Assembly (NCBI RefSeq): GCF_900104415.1
Contig: NZ_FMXR01000007.1
Span: forward strand, 147,330-211,329
DNA: 64,000 nt
Direction: 5' to 3'
From: Eubacterium oxidoreducens
GTDB taxonomy: Bacteria > Bacillota > Clostridia > Lachnospirales > Lachnospiraceae
Every line of letters starts with the position of its first letter. Position 1 is the first letter of the stretch. Both the position numbers and the translations under genes were made by a program. The notes beneath the pieces are model-generated. The model saw only the letters and a list, made by a program, of their open reading frames with translations. It was not told the origin of the DNA and made no database searches. Below are positions 26,408 through 36,912 of the stretch, in pieces.

Positions 26408-29329
26408 ATGCTAGAACAACTTAATGCATATGAATTGGTTACAAAAGAATATTTGCAGGATATTAAGGCGGATGGTTATATTTTGCGCCATAAAAAGACG
26501 AAGGCTAGAATCTGTGTGATATCCAATGATGACACTAACAAGGTTTTTACAATTGGATTTCGTACGCCGCCGACAGATGAGACGGGCGTTCCCCATATTA
26601 TAGAACATTCAGTATTATGCGGTTCCCGGAAATATCCGGTAAAGGATCCATTTATTGAATTGGTAAAGGGTTCATTAAATACATTTCTAAATGCAATGAC
26701 CTATTCGGATAAGACGGTGTATCCGGTGGCAAGCTATAACGATCAAGATTTTCAAAATCTTATGGATGTATATCTCAATGCCGTATTTTATCCAAATGTT
26801 CTTGAGGATGAACGACTGTTTCGGCAGGAAGGATGGCATTATGAAGTCGATGACGAAGGAAAGCTTTTTGTAAACGGAGTTGTTTACAACGAGATGAAAG
26901 GAGCATATTCGTCGCCGGAAGAAATTGTAAATAAAAAGATTTATGAGACATTGTTCCCGGATAATGCATATTCAAAGGATTCAGGCGGTAATCCGGAGCA
27001 CATTGCAGATCTTACTTATGAGGATTATCTTGCATTTTATAAGAAGTTTTATCATCCGAGCAATTCCTTTATCTACCTATATGGAGATATGGATATTGAA
27101 GAGAAGCTTAATTGGATGGACGAAGAGTATCTGTCGAAGTTTGATTATCTAGAAGTCGATTCGCAGATTCCGTATCAAAAGCCATCGGATAAAGTTATCG
27201 AGACGGAAGTATCCTTTGGGATCTCAGAGGAGGAAGACGAAGAAAATAAAAACTATTTAACCTACAATGCGGTTGTGGCAGATAGCCTTGATCCTAATTT
27301 GTATCTGGCATTTGGCGTGCTAAGATATGTGCTGATATCAGCACCGGGAGCACCACTGAAAAAAGCGATGTTGGATGCGGGAATTGGAAAGTCAATTGTT
27401 GGTTCTTATGATGGTGGAATCAAGCAACCGGTATTTTCCATAATGGCGGCGGATGCCAAGCTATCTCAAAAAGAAGAATTTTTGCGTATTATAAAGGAAG
27501 TTTTAACCGAGCAGGTTCAAAATGGTTTGAATCAAAAAGCGCTTCGTGCAGCGATTGATGCGGATGAGTTTAAGTATCGAGAGGCAGATTATTATACATA
27601 TCCAAATGGCTTAATCTGGGGGCTTACGATATTCGACAGTTGGCTATATGATGATGAAAAGCCGCTGGTTCATATGCATGGAATAGAGGTTTATGAATAT
27701 CTTCGCGACCAAATCGATAAGGGATACTTTGAAGAATTGATTTCAAAATATCTGCTTAATAATACGCATGCCTGCGTTGTGATAGGAAAGGCGCAAAAAG
27801 GATATAACGAACGCCGTGAAAAGAAACAGCTTGAGAAAATGAAGCAGTTTCAAGAATCTTTATCTGAAGAAGAAATGAAAGAGATTGTTTTAAAAGCGGC
27901 TGAACTGAAACATTTTCAAGAGACACCGGATGATCCTAAGCAGTTAGAGCGCATTCCGCTTTTGAAAAGAGAAGACTTGAATAAAAAGACATTGCCATTT
28001 CGCAATGACCTAAGACAACTTCGCAATACCTCCCTTTTGCATCATGATTATGAAACAAGAGGCATTATATATTTCAAATACGTATTTGATATTTCGGACA
28101 TGTCAGAAGAGACGATATCTTACCTGGCTCTTTTAGAGAGTATTATGGGAATGGTAGATACCGAGAATTATTCCTATGATGATTTGACGAATGAAATTAA
28201 TCTTCGTATGGGTGGCAGTTCCTATAGCTTACAGGTGTATCCGGATTTTGAACAAGACGGCGAATATCGAATAACATTTGAAATCGGCATGAAGTGTCTG
28301 GCAGAGAAGTTTGAAACGGCAAATGAATTGCTTGAGGAGATGATGTTGACTTCTCGTGTGGATGATGAGAATCGTTTACGGCAAATTATTCGCACCAAGA
28401 GAACTTCTATGCAAGGCGCGCTTGGACGCGCCGGTAATTCGGCGGCATCCATTCGAATTGGTTCTTATATTACGGAGGAAGGCGGACTTCGAGATCATGC
28501 TATGGGAATCGGATTCTATCACTTTATCGAAGATCTGGAAATGCATTTTGATGAGCGCCTGCAAAAGATTCAGGAAGGAATGAGAAATGCACTGCACCAA
28601 ATATTATTAAGTGATGCGTTTGTGAGTGTAACCTGTGATGCAAAAGAGCTGGATATGATTGCGAAGACGGCAGAGCGTTTTATCGACCGAAAAGCACAGG
28701 GGATTACAACAAAACGTGAACATGCTACGCGTCATCTTAAAAAGGAAATCAAGAGCGAAGGCTTTAAGATGGCATCACAGATTCAATATGTTGGACAGGG
28801 CGGCAATTTCAAGCAAGCCGGATTCGAACATAATGGATATCTTAGTTTGGTCAAGAATATCTTGAATTATGATTATCTGTGGAATGAGGTACGAGTTCTT
28901 GGAGGGGCATATGGATGCAGCTGTACGCTATTAAGAAACGGTAGATTTATCGTTACTTCTTATCGCGATCCGAAATTAACGGAGACGTTAGAAACATATA
29001 AGCATATGGCAGATTATATTAGAACATTTGACGCATCTGAGCGTGATATGACAAAATATATTATTGGTGTAATCGGGGAAAAAGATGCTCCGCTTACCCC
29101 GATGATGAAGGGCGAGCGTTCACTTGCGGCGTACCTAACACATCTTACGGAGGATGCGTTACAAAAAGAGCGCGAAGAGTTATTGAAAGCGCAACCGGAG
29201 GATGTGCGTGCACAGGCACAGCTTCTTGACGCTGTAATCAAGCAAGGATATATCTGTGCAATCGGAAATGAACAAAAGATTTCACAAGAGCAGGCAATAT
29301 TTGACAAATCAGAGCATTTGTTCCACTAG
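26408..29329 (+). CDS. M16C family zinc metallopeptidase (insulinase/presequence-protease type)
   Basis: 973 residues, the length of two-lobed M16C enzymes. The inverted zinc motif HIIEH is at residues 63-67, and a Glu in NEMKGAYSSPEEIV supplies the third ligand region. No signal peptide, so it acts in the cytoplasm, degrading peptides. AAGGAG upstream of the ATG. It is followed 15 bases later by era, so they may be cotranscribed. Confidence 0.93.
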   Translation: MLEQLNAYELVTKEYLQDIKADGYILRHKKTKARICVISNDDTNKVFTIGFRTPPTDETGVPHIIEHSVLCGSRKYPVKDPFIELVKGSLNTFLNAMTYSDKTVYPVASYNDQDFQNLMDVYLNAVFYPNVLEDERLFRQEGWHYEVDDEGKLFVNGVVYNEMKGAYSSPEEIVNKKIYETLFPDNAYSKDSGGNPEHIADLTYEDYLAFYKKFYHPSNSFIYLYGDMDIEEKLNWMDEEYLSKFDYLEVDSQIPYQKPSDKVIETEVSFGISEEEDEENKNYLTYNAVVADSLDPNLYLAFGVLRYVLISAPGAPLKKAMLDAGIGKSIVGSYDGGIKQPVFSIMAADAKLSQKEEFLRIIKEVLTEQVQNGLNQKALRAAIDADEFKYREADYYTYPNGLIWGLTIFDSWLYDDEKPLVHMHGIEVYEYLRDQIDKGYFEELISKYLLNNTHACVVIGKAQKGYNERREKKQLEKMKQFQESLSEEEMKEIVLKAAELKHFQETPDDPKQLERIPLLKREDLNKKTLPFRNDLRQLRNTSLLHHDYETRGIIYFKYVFDISDMSEETISYLALLESIMGMVDTENYSYDDLTNEINLRMGGSSYSLQVYPDFEQDGEYRITFEIGMKCLAEKFETANELLEEMMLTSRVDDENRLRQIIRTKRTSMQGALGRAGNSAASIRIGSYITEEGGLRDHAMGIGFYHFIEDLEMHFDERLQKIQEGMRNALHQILLSDAFVSVTCDAKELDMIAKTAERFIDRKAQGITTKREHATRHLKKEIKSEGFKMASQIQYVGQGGNFKQAGFEHNGYLSLVKNILNYDYLWNEVRVLGGAYGCSCTLLRNGRFIVTSYRDPKLTETLETYKHMADYIRTFDASERDMTKYIIGVIGEKDAPLTPMMKGERSLAAYLTHLTEDALQKEREELLKAQPEDVRAQAQLLDAVIKQGYICAIGNEQKISQEQAIFDKSEHLFH

Positions 29330-29344
29330 GGAAGGGTTATTTTC

Positions 29345-30247
29345 ATGAAAGAGGAGTTTAAATCAGGGTTTGCGTCTCTTATCGGACGCCCTAATGTTGG
29401 CAAATCAACACTTATGAATCAGTTGATTGGACAAAAGATTGCAATTACGTCGAAAAAGCCACAGACGACGAGAAATCGTATTCAGACAGTCTATACGGAT
29501 AGCAAGATCGGGCAGGTTGTGTTTGTAGATACCCCGGGGATTCATAAAGCAAAGAATAAGCTTGGGGAATATATGGTAAATGTAGCGGAACGCAGCCTCA
29601 ATGATGTAGATGTTGTATTGTGGCTTGTGGAGCCGACTACTTATATTGGTGCCGGTGAACAGCATATCGTGGAAGAATTAAAGAAAGTTACGACACCTGT
29701 TATTTTGGTGGTAAATAAGCTTGATACGGTATCAAAGGAAGAGTTGATTGAAGCTATTGATACGTATCGCAAGGAATATGATTTTGCAGAGGTAGTTCCG
29801 GTCAGTGCATTGCATGGAAAGAATACGGATGTTTTGATGGAACAGATTTTCAAATATCTGCCATATGGTCCTATGTTTTATGATGAGGATACCGTTACCG
29901 ACCAGACGCAGCGATCTATTGTTGCTGAGATTGTTCGGGAAAAGGCGCTTCATGCGTTAGATGAGGAAGTGCCGCATGGAATCGCGGTAGCCATCGATCA
30001 GATGAAGTATCGGGCGAAAAGCAAGATCTATGATATTGATGCTACGATTGTATGCGAAAGAAGTTCGCACAAGGGAATCATCATTGGAAAAGGCGGTAGT
30101 ATGCTTAAGAAGATCGGTACCAATGCGCGATACGAGATTGAACGTATGTTGGATTGCAAAGTCAATCTTAAATTATGGGTAAAAGTAAAAAAAGATTGGC
30201 GAGACAGTGATTTTTTGCTTAAGAACTTTGGTTATAAAGAGGAATAA
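29345..30247 (+). CDS. era: GTPase Era
   Basis: 300 residues. G1 GRPNVGKST, G3 DTPGIH, G4 NKLD, then a C-terminal KH domain with IIIGKGGSMLKKIG. Binds 16S rRNA and assists 30S subunit assembly. Two bases before recO. Confidence 0.97.
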   Translation: MKEEFKSGFASLIGRPNVGKSTLMNQLIGQKIAITSKKPQTTRNRIQTVYTDSKIGQVVFVDTPGIHKAKNKLGEYMVNVAERSLNDVDVVLWLVEPTTYIGAGEQHIVEELKKVTTPVILVVNKLDTVSKEELIEAIDTYRKEYDFAEVVPVSALHGKNTDVLMEQIFKYLPYGPMFYDEDTVTDQTQRSIVAEIVREKALHALDEEVPHGIAVAIDQMKYRAKSKIYDIDATIVCERSSHKGIIIGKGGSMLKKIGTNARYEIERMLDCKVNLKLWVKVKKDWRDSDFLLKNFGYKEE

Positions 30248-30249
30248 AC

Positions 30250-30981
30250 ATGGATAACGCAAATGTTGTGACAGGAATCGTTCTTCGAGCAATGCCGGTG
30301 GGAGAATCGGACAAGCGTATAACGATTCTGACAAAGGAATATGGTAAGATTTCAGCATTTGCGCGTGGAGCAAGAAGACCAAAAAGTCCGTTGATTGCTG
30401 CGGCGGAGCCATTTGCGTTTGGTCAGTTTGAGCTATATATGGGAAGAACATCGAACAGTGTGCAAAAGGCGAAGATTCATAACTATTTTCGAACACTGAC
30501 GGAGGATTTTGATACTTCTTGCTACGGTTTTTATGTTCTAGAAGTCGCAGACTATTATTGTGCAGAGTACGCGGCGGATATAGAAATGCTGACGCTGCTT
30601 TATCAAACGCTTCGGGCCTTAGAAAGCGGGAAGTTTGATAAAGTGCTGATTCGTGCAATCTTTGAATGGAAGACGTTGGTCCTTGCGGGCGTGTATCCGG
30701 ACTTGTTTCATTGCCTGTCATGTGGGAAGGAAGAGCAGTTAAGTTATATTGATTTTACAAAGAACGGAATCTATTGCCGGGAATGCGGTGTAGGCATGCA
30801 GGCAAAGGAATTGGATGAATCGTGCATCTATGCTCTTCAATATGTGGTCTCAACACCGGCAAAGAGTCTCTATTCATTTCGGTTAACGGATACGGTTTTA
30901 CGACAGTTTGCGCGGACAGTTCGCACATTGTTTCACAAATACACAAATCACAAGTTCAATTCGGCTCAATTTCTAGATTGA
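30250..30981 (+). CDS. recO: DNA repair protein RecO
   Basis: 243 residues. N-terminal OB fold (VTGIVLRAMPVGESDKRITIL) and a CLSCGK / YCRECG zinc site at about 156-178. Loads RecA with RecF/RecR at gaps. The era-recO order is common in Bacillota. Confidence 0.94.
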   Translation: MDNANVVTGIVLRAMPVGESDKRITILTKEYGKISAFARGARRPKSPLIAAAEPFAFGQFELYMGRTSNSVQKAKIHNYFRTLTEDFDTSCYGFYVLEVADYYCAEYAADIEMLTLLYQTLRALESGKFDKVLIRAIFEWKTLVLAGVYPDLFHCLSCGKEEQLSYIDFTKNGIYCRECGVGMQAKELDESCIYALQYVVSTPAKSLYSFRLTDTVLRQFARTVRTLFHKYTNHKFNSAQFLD

Positions 30982-31006
30982 AAATGCTATGGGCACATAG
31001 TATAAT
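30978..31006 (+). promoter_or_regulatory. Promoter of lipoprotein-glyS unit
   Basis: TTGAAA (30978-30983), 17 bases, TATAAT (31001-31006). The -35 overlaps the recO stop codon. Confidence 0.8.
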
Positions 31007-31057
31007 AGATAAGATTGTTGTGCTTTACAAAGTACAGTTATTAGGAGGAAGAATCCG

Positions 31058-31747
31058 ATGAAGAAAATCTTCATAACGCTCGCACTTGCAGGAGTTATGA
31101 CAGGTATGCTTTGTGCATGCTCAAGCAGTGCGTCTGCAGATGTTACTTCGATAGAAGTATCCAAAGATGGTGAGATCAACAATATTATTAAAGAAGAATT
31201 TACGGAAGATTATTATAGTGAAGATGACTTAAAGTCTTTTATTGATGAGCAGGTTGAGACCTATACCTCAGAGCATGAAAGTGCGAAGATCGATGTGGGA
31301 AGCATTTCCTATGATGAGGAGTCCGGAATTCTTACCGCTAAGCTTACATTTGGCAGTTATGAAGATTATGCGGGATTTAATTCTGTGACTTTATATGCAG
31401 CCAGTGTGATTCAGGCTATGGCTGACGGATATTCCTTTGATGAAGATTTTTATGATATCAATTCCGTAGCAGAAGCTGAGACGGAAGCGGATAGCTCGGC
31501 ATCCGACAGTTTGTCAACTCAAGAGGAGACGAATTATGCTTCGGTTGATGCGGATACGATTAAGTCGGATTCGGATTTGAAAGTTGTGATTACCAATGAG
31601 CGCCTTGCAGTAAAGGTGAAGGGGGATATCTTATATGTCTCAGATCCAACTGCTAAAGTGCTTGATGATGATATGGTAGAGCTGCCGGATTCGGAAGCAT
31701 ATGAGACAGGAGCAGAAACTCCGCTTGTTTATATTGTATATAAATAG
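31058..31747 (+). CDS. Lipoprotein of unknown function
   Basis: 229 residues. Signal peptide with lipobox LCAC, mature part acidic. No known domain recognised; the N-terminal 120 residues look folded, followed by a Ser/Glu/Asp linker (about 138-160) and a small C-terminal region. TAGGAGG upstream. It is 17 bases before glyS and shares its promoter. Confidence 0.75.
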   Translation: MKKIFITLALAGVMTGMLCACSSSASADVTSIEVSKDGEINNIIKEEFTEDYYSEDDLKSFIDEQVETYTSEHESAKIDVGSISYDEESGILTAKLTFGSYEDYAGFNSVTLYAASVIQAMADGYSFDEDFYDINSVAEAETEADSSASDSLSTQEETNYASVDADTIKSDSDLKVVITNERLAVKVKGDILYVSDPTAKVLDDDMVELPDSEAYETGAETPLVYIVYK

Positions 31748-31764
31748 TAGAAAGTAGGTAATAA

Positions 31765-33165
31765 ATGATGGAAAAGACAATGGAAAAAATCGTTGCGCTT
31801 GCAAAAGCGAGAGGTTTCGTATATCCGGGTTCTGAAATCTATGGTGGTCTTGCTAACACTTGGGATTACGGTAATCTTGGTGTGGAACTCAAAAACAATG
31901 TAAAGAAAGCCTGGTGGCAGAAGTTCATTCAGGAGAATAAATATAATGTCGGAGTAGACTGCGCAATTCTTATGAATCCACAGACTTGGATTGCTTCTGG
32001 TCATCTTGGAAGCTTTTCCGATCCGCTTATGGATTGTAAGGAATGTCATGAACGTTTTCGTGCAGACAAGATTATTGAAGATTATGCGCAGGAAAAGGCG
32101 ATTACATTAGACGGTAGTGTGGATGGATGGTCTCAGGAAATGATGAAGGATTTCATTGAAGAACATGCAGTTCCATGTCCATCTTGCGGAAAGCATAATT
32201 TTACAGATATTCGTTCCTTTAACCTGATGTTTAAGACATTTCAGGGTGTTACAGAAGATGCCAAAAATACCGTATATCTTCGTCCGGAGACAGCGCAGGG
32301 TATCTTTGTGAATTTCAAGAATGTACAAAGAACATCCCGTAAGAAGATTCCATTTGGAATTGGCCAGATTGGTAAATCATTCCGTAACGAGATTACACCT
32401 GGCAACTTTACATTCCGTACGCGTGAATTTGAGCAGATGGAGCTAGAATTCTTCTGCGAGCCGGATACAGACCTTGAGTGGTTTGAATACTGGAGAAGCT
32501 TTTGTATTAATTGGCTGAAGAGTCTTGGTATGAAAGAAGAAGAGATGCGTGTGCGTGACCATGATAAAGAAGAACTTTCTTTCTATTCAAAGGCTACGAC
32601 GGATATTGAATATCTCTTCCCGTTTGGTTGGGGCGAGCTTTGGGGAATTGCCGATCGTACAGACTATGATTTGACACAGCATCAAAATGTTTCAGGAGAG
32701 GACTTGCAGTATTTTGATGATGAAAAGAAAGAAAAATATATTCCATATGTAATCGAGCCTTCCCTTGGTGCTGACAGAGTGGTTCTTGCGTTCTTGTGCA
32801 GTGCTTATGATGAGGAAAATATCGGAACAGAGGAGAAGCCGGATATGAGAACCGTACTCCATTTCCATCCGGCATTGGCACCGGTTAAGATTGGTGTGCT
32901 TCCACTTTCAAAGAAATTAAACGAAGGTGCAGAAAAAGTATTTGAGCAGTTATGCAAGAAATACAACTGCGAATATGATGACCGTGGTAATATCGGTAAG
33001 AGATATCGTCGTCAAGATGAAATCGGAACTCCGTTCTGTGTGACGTATGATTTTGATTCGGAAGAAGATCATGCAGTTACGGTTCGAGATCGTGATACGA
33101 TGCAGCAGGAAAGAATTAAAATCGAAGACTTAGATGCATATTTTGCAGACAAGTTCACATTCTAA
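31765..33165 (+). CDS. glyS: Glycyl-tRNA synthetase, homodimeric type
   Basis: 466 residues. Class II core with [10 protein letters not shown] and a C-terminal anticodon-binding domain (about 370-466). CPSCGKHNF is a zinc-like knuckle. This is the single-chain alpha2 type, not the alpha2beta2 type. Charges tRNA-Gly. I assign glyS for the single-chain enzyme; some annotations use glyQS. Confidence 0.95.
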   Translation: MMEKTMEKIVALAKARGFVYPGSEIYGGLANTWDYGNLGVELKNNVKKAWWQKFIQENKYNVGVDCAILMNPQTWIASGHLGSFSDPLMDCKECHERFRADKIIEDYAQEKAITLDGSVDGWSQEMMKDFIEEHAVPCPSCGKHNFTDIRSFNLMFKTFQGVTEDAKNTVYLRPETAQGIFVNFKNVQRTSRKKIPFGIGQIGKSFRNEITPGNFTFRTREFEQMELEFFCEPDTDLEWFEYWRSFCINWLKSLGMKEEEMRVRDHDKEELSFYSKATTDIEYLFPFGWGELWGIADRTDYDLTQHQNVSGEDLQYFDDEKKEKYIPYVIEPSLGADRVVLAFLCSAYDEENIGTEEKPDMRTVLHFHPALAPVKIGVLPLSKKLNEGAEKVFEQLCKKYNCEYDDRGNIGKRYRRQDEIGTPFCVTYDFDSEEDHAVTVRDRDTMQQERIKIEDLDAYFADKFTF

Positions 33166-33168
33166 ATA

Positions 33169-33205
33169 ATATGGACAAAGGATGATTTCCTTTGTCCATA
33201 TTTTT
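33169..33205 (+). terminator. Terminator after glyS
   Basis: 14-bp perfect stem ATATGGACAAAGGA / TCCTTTGTCCATAT, then TTTTT. Confidence 0.95.
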
Positions 33206-33270
33206 GTTGAAATAGATAGATGGTTTGTGGTGTCGGCCGGATTGGACTTTAAAAAGTGCACAAATTTCGT

Positions 33271-33298
33271 TTGTTTTATACGGCTAATATGGTAGAAT
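33271..33298 (+). promoter_or_regulatory. ppdK promoter
   Basis: TTGTTT (33271-33276), 16 bases, TAGAAT (33293-33298). Confidence 0.6.
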
Positions 33299-33384
33299 GT
33301 AATCAAATATTTTCTTTTTTTGGAAGAAAAGACGAACACATGACGACTAGTCATAACACTAATGTAAGAGGAGGAACAGCAACA

Positions 33385-36012
33385 ATGGCAAACAAATGGG
33401 TATACTTATTTAAAGAAGGCAATGCCGACATGCGAGAGCTTCTTGGGGGTAAAGGAGCGAATCTTGCAGAGATGACCAATATCGGACTTCCGGTACCGCA
33501 AGGATTTACGATTACGACAGAAGCGTGTACACAGTATTACGAAGACGGACGTGAAATTAATGATGAAATCAGAGCTCAAATTGATGAGCACATTGTGAAG
33601 ATGGAAGAAATCACAGGCAAGAAGTTCGGGGACAAGACCAATCCTTTATTGGTATCTGTTCGTTCGGGAGCCAGGGCATCTATGCCGGGTATGATGGATA
33701 CGATTTTGAATCTGGGATTGAACGAAGAAGTTGTGGAAGTCATTGCAAAGCAGTCTGGCAATCCGCGCTGGGCATGGGATTGCTACCGAAGATTTATCCA
33801 GATGTATTCCGACGTTGTAATGGAAGTCGGTAAGAAATATTTTGAAGAATTAATCGATGAGATGAAGGCGGATCGCGGCGTTAAGCAGGATGTTGAGCTT
33901 ACAGCGGAAGATCTAAAAGAACTTGCAGGTAAGTTTAAGGAAGAGTACCGCTCTAAGATCGGATCGGAATTTCCAAGTGATCCAAAGGAACAGTTGTATG
34001 GAGCTGTTAAAGCGGTATTTCGTTCTTGGGACAACCCGCGTGCCAATGTCTATCGCCGGGACAATGATATCCCATATTCATGGGGAACTGCTGTCAATGT
34101 ACAGTCCATGGCATTTGGTAACATGGGGGATGATTGTGGAACAGGAGTTGCATTTACACGTGATCCGGCTACCGGAGAGAAGGGATTGTTTGGCGAATTC
34201 TTGACAAATGCGCAGGGAGAGGATGTTGTAGCGGGCGTTCGTACTCCGATGAAGATTACGGAGATGGAGAATAAATTCCCTGAAGCATTTAAGCAGTTTG
34301 TGGATGTGTGCAAAACGCTTGAAGACCATTATCGCGATATGCAGGATATGGAATTTACAGTTGAGCATGGTAAGTTATATATGCTGCAGACAAGAAATGG
34401 TAAGAGAACGGCTCAGGCTGCACTTAAGATTGCATGTGACCTGGTGGATGAAGGTATGAGAACAGAGAAAGAAGCGGTTGCTATGATTGATCCGCGTAAC
34501 CTTGATACACTGCTTCATCCGCAGTTTGACGCAGCAGCAATTAAAGAAGCAAAGCCAATTGGAAAGGGACTTGGTGCCTCACCGGGAGCAGCTTGCGGTA
34601 AGATTGTATTTACAGCAGAAGATGCAGTAAGCTGGGCAGAAAAGGGAGAAAAGGTAGTACTGGTGCGTCTTGAGACTTCGCCGGAAGATATTACCGGTAT
34701 GAAGTCTGCACAGGGTATATTGACTGTGCGTGGTGGTATGACTTCACATGCAGCGGTTGTTGCTCGTGGTATGGGTACTTGTTGTGTATCCGGATGCGGT
34801 GATATTGCGATGGATGAAGCCAACAAGAAATTTACCTTAGCCGGAAAAGAATTCCATGAAGGAGATCCTATCTCGCTAGATGGTACTACCGGTAATATCT
34901 ATGATGGAATCATCCCGACTGTGGATGCTACAATTGCAGGAGAGTTTGGTCGTATCATGGATTGGGCAGATAAGTATAGAAGATTAAAGGTTCGTACGAA
35001 TGCCGATACGCCGGCTGATGCGAAGAAGGCTCGTGAACTTGGTGCTGAGGGAATCGGTCTTTGCCGTACAGAGCATATGTTCTTCGAAGAAGAAAGAATT
35101 GCAGCGTTCCGAGAAATGATTTGTGCCGATACTGTGGAAGGTCGCGAGGCGGCACTTGAGAAGATTCTTCCTTATCAGCAGGGAGATTTTAAAGAATTAT
35201 TCGAAGCACTTGAAGGCAATCCGGTAACGATTCGTTTCTTAGATCCGCCGCTTCATGAATTTGTTCCAACGGAAGATGCGGATATTAAAAAGCTTGCAGA
35301 TGCACAGGGCAAGAGCGTAGAAGCAATTAAAGAACTGATTGAAGGTCTTAAGGAATTCAATCCAATGATGGGTCACAGAGGATGCCGTCTGACCGTCACC
35401 TATCCTGAAATCGCAAGAATGCAGACGAAGGCAATTATTCGAGCTGCAATCGAAGTGCAAAAAGCCCATGCTGACTGGAAGGTGAAACCGGAAATTATGA
35501 TTCCGCTTGTATGCGAAATTAAGGAACTTAAATATGTAAAACAGTTTGTTGTTGAAACTGCAGATGCTGAAATTGCAGCATCCGGAATTGACTTAGAGTA
35601 TGAAGTTGGCACGATGATTGAGATTCCAAGAGCAGCCCTTACTGCAGATGAGATTGCAACAGAGGCAGACTTCTTCTGCTTCGGAACCAATGACTTAACG
35701 CAGATGACATTTGGATTTTCTCGTGATGATGCTGGTAAGTTCTTAGATGCTTACTATGATGCGAAAATCTTTGAAAATGATCCATTTGCGAAACTTGATC
35801 AGACCGGTGTCGGCAAGTTGATGGAGACTGCGATTAAGCTTGGTAAGCCGGTAAATAACGCTTTGCATGTAGGTATCTGCGGCGAGCATGGCGGCGATCC
35901 AACATCGGTTGAATTCTGCCATAAGATCGGACTTGATTATGTGTCTTGCTCACCATTTAGAGTTCCGGTTGCAAGATTGGCAGCAGCACAGGCAGCTATT
36001 GCGCAGAAGTAA
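33385..36012 (+). CDS. ppdK: Pyruvate, phosphate dikinase
   Basis: 875 residues from ATG 33385, fixed by GAGGAGG upstream and by the family length; the frame extends to 33256 but that part has no support. Interconverts pyruvate + ATP + Pi and PEP + AMP + PPi. N-terminal ATP-grasp (GGKGANLAEM), phosphohistidine domain GGMTSHAAVVARGMGTCCVSG, C-terminal PEP-binding barrel ending with the catalytic-Cys region GICGEHGGDP. Usual in anaerobes for PPi-linked glycolysis. Confidence 0.97.
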   Translation: MANKWVYLFKEGNADMRELLGGKGANLAEMTNIGLPVPQGFTITTEACTQYYEDGREINDEIRAQIDEHIVKMEEITGKKFGDKTNPLLVSVRSGARASMPGMMDTILNLGLNEEVVEVIAKQSGNPRWAWDCYRRFIQMYSDVVMEVGKKYFEELIDEMKADRGVKQDVELTAEDLKELAGKFKEEYRSKIGSEFPSDPKEQLYGAVKAVFRSWDNPRANVYRRDNDIPYSWGTAVNVQSMAFGNMGDDCGTGVAFTRDPATGEKGLFGEFLTNAQGEDVVAGVRTPMKITEMENKFPEAFKQFVDVCKTLEDHYRDMQDMEFTVEHGKLYMLQTRNGKRTAQAALKIACDLVDEGMRTEKEAVAMIDPRNLDTLLHPQFDAAAIKEAKPIGKGLGASPGAACGKIVFTAEDAVSWAEKGEKVVLVRLETSPEDITGMKSAQGILTVRGGMTSHAAVVARGMGTCCVSGCGDIAMDEANKKFTLAGKEFHEGDPISLDGTTGNIYDGIIPTVDATIAGEFGRIMDWADKYRRLKVRTNADTPADAKKARELGAEGIGLCRTEHMFFEEERIAAFREMICADTVEGREAALEKILPYQQGDFKELFEALEGNPVTIRFLDPPLHEFVPTEDADIKKLADAQGKSVEAIKELIEGLKEFNPMMGHRGCRLTVTYPEIARMQTKAIIRAAIEVQKAHADWKVKPEIMIPLVCEIKELKYVKQFVVETADAEIAASGIDLEYEVGTMIEIPRAALTADEIATEADFFCFGTNDLTQMTFGFSRDDAGKFLDAYYDAKIFENDPFAKLDQTGVGKLMETAIKLGKPVNNALHVGICGEHGGDPTSVEFCHKIGLDYVSCSPFRVPVARLAAAQAAIAQK

Positions 36013-36143
36013 TTTCTGAAAAAGCATATTTTTTAGGGAAGTTTGAGATATCAAAAGACTACATAATGAAAGCCAAAAAGCTTTATTATGGAGATGCGAA
36101 ACTCTTAAAAATGCCCGAAAAGCTTGAATTTAAGCTATTCCTG
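36013..36143 (+). other. Gene-free stretch after ppdK with possible 27-residue ORF
   Basis: A frame at 36066-36149 would encode MKAKKLYYGDAKLL and 13 more residues, but it has no ribosome binding site and runs into the terminator. I see no other structure before the terminator. Confidence 0.15.
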
Positions 36144-36180
36144 ATATAGGGAGTCTGTTGAAGACTCCCTATATTTTTTT
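36144..36180 (+). terminator. Terminator
   Basis: 13-bp perfect stem ATATAGGGAGTCT / AGACTCCCTATAT with loop GTTGA and seven T. Closes the ppdK unit and the core segment. Confidence 0.93.
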
Positions 36181-36306
36181 GTTTTGAAAAAGATAGGTGC
36201 CATCCGACTACAGTATAAAGGGAGCTTCAAAAAGTGATCCGAAAGAGAGTTTTTGGATGAAAAATTCACAAAATGTGAAGAACCAGTGTTCGAACAAAAA
36301 GTAAAA

Positions 36307-36324
36307 TGCGCAATATATTGCGCA
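36307..36324. promoter_or_regulatory. Palindromic operator before the XRE regulator
   Basis: Perfect 18-bp palindrome TGCGCAATATATTGCGCA ending three bases before AAGGAGG. Its position and perfection suggest autoregulation by the XRE protein encoded next. Confidence 0.72.
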
Positions 36325-36342
36325 TCGAAGGAGGTTTAAAAT

Positions 36343-36678
36343 ATGTCTTATTTTACAGCAAAAAAACTTAAGGAAGCCCGTGTTAATGCGGGATTATCAC
36401 AGGATGATGTGGCGGCAGTATTAAAAATCAGTCGTAGAAAGGTGACAGCTATGGAAGCAGATGAGAATCCAATCCTAGTTGATGATGTAATTCAGCTGTC
36501 GTATCTGTATAAAGTAGATGTGAGAGAGTTTCTTTTCGAATCATATATAGATCAGGGAGAGGAACAGGTCTTATTTAATCGTTATGCGTCTGTATTCCGG
36601 CTTTTCGACCAACTTTCAGACAAAGATAAGGAAGATGTAGTCTGGGTTCTGAAACAGAGGATTAAAGGCTATATCTAA
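36343..36678 (+). CDS. XRE family transcriptional regulator
   Basis: 111 residues. Helix-turn-helix at about 6-60 (LKEARVNAGLSQDDVAAVLKISRRKVTAME), then a short helical C-terminus (FRLFDQLSDKDKEDVVWVLK). Strong AAGGAGG. It precedes a nuclease-helicase operon, so it probably controls that operon as well as itself; a half-site match lies before the nuclease gene. Confidence 0.88.
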   Translation: MSYFTAKKLKEARVNAGLSQDDVAAVLKISRRKVTAMEADENPILVDDVIQLSYLYKVDVREFLFESYIDQGEEQVLFNRYASVFRLFDQLSDKDKEDVVWVLKQRIKGYI

Positions 36679-36734
36679 TTACAATTAAATATGGGTGTAA
36701 CTCACTTATCCTTAAGTGAGCTTGATTAATACAA

Positions 36735-36807
36735 AACATACCCTCCCAGGGAATGTCAAAAGATGGCAAAAAACTTGTTCTTTGACATGACCTGTGGAGG
36801 GTGTGTT
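36735..36807 (+). terminator. Long imperfect hairpin after the regulator
   Basis: Arms AACATACCCTCC (36735-36746) / GGAGGGTGTGTT (36796-36807), with CAGG/CCTG and ATGTCAAA (36753-36760) / TTTGACAT (36781-36788) inside. AT-rich DNA follows but no long T-run. Confidence 0.6.
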
Positions 36808-36833
36808 AATTCTATTTATTTGGATTAACAGTT

Positions 36834-36887
36834 TTGTCTGATGTTAGCGTTTTGATGTATAATAATTGCATGCAATTGAGTTTGCGC
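36834..36887 (+). promoter_or_regulatory. Promoter and palindrome of the EVE-HNH operon
   Basis: TTGTCT (36834-36839), 18 bases, TATAAT (36858-36863). Immediately after it lies palindrome AATTGCATGCAATT (36864-36877), then TTGCGC (36882-36887), which equals a half-site of the regulator's own operator. Confidence 0.58.
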
Positions 36888-36912
36888 GTAATTCAAAAAG
36901 GAGAAGGTTTAT

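Noticed and set aside
36066..36149. 27-residue gene after ppdK
   Set aside because: No ribosome binding site, and its end lies in the terminator stem.
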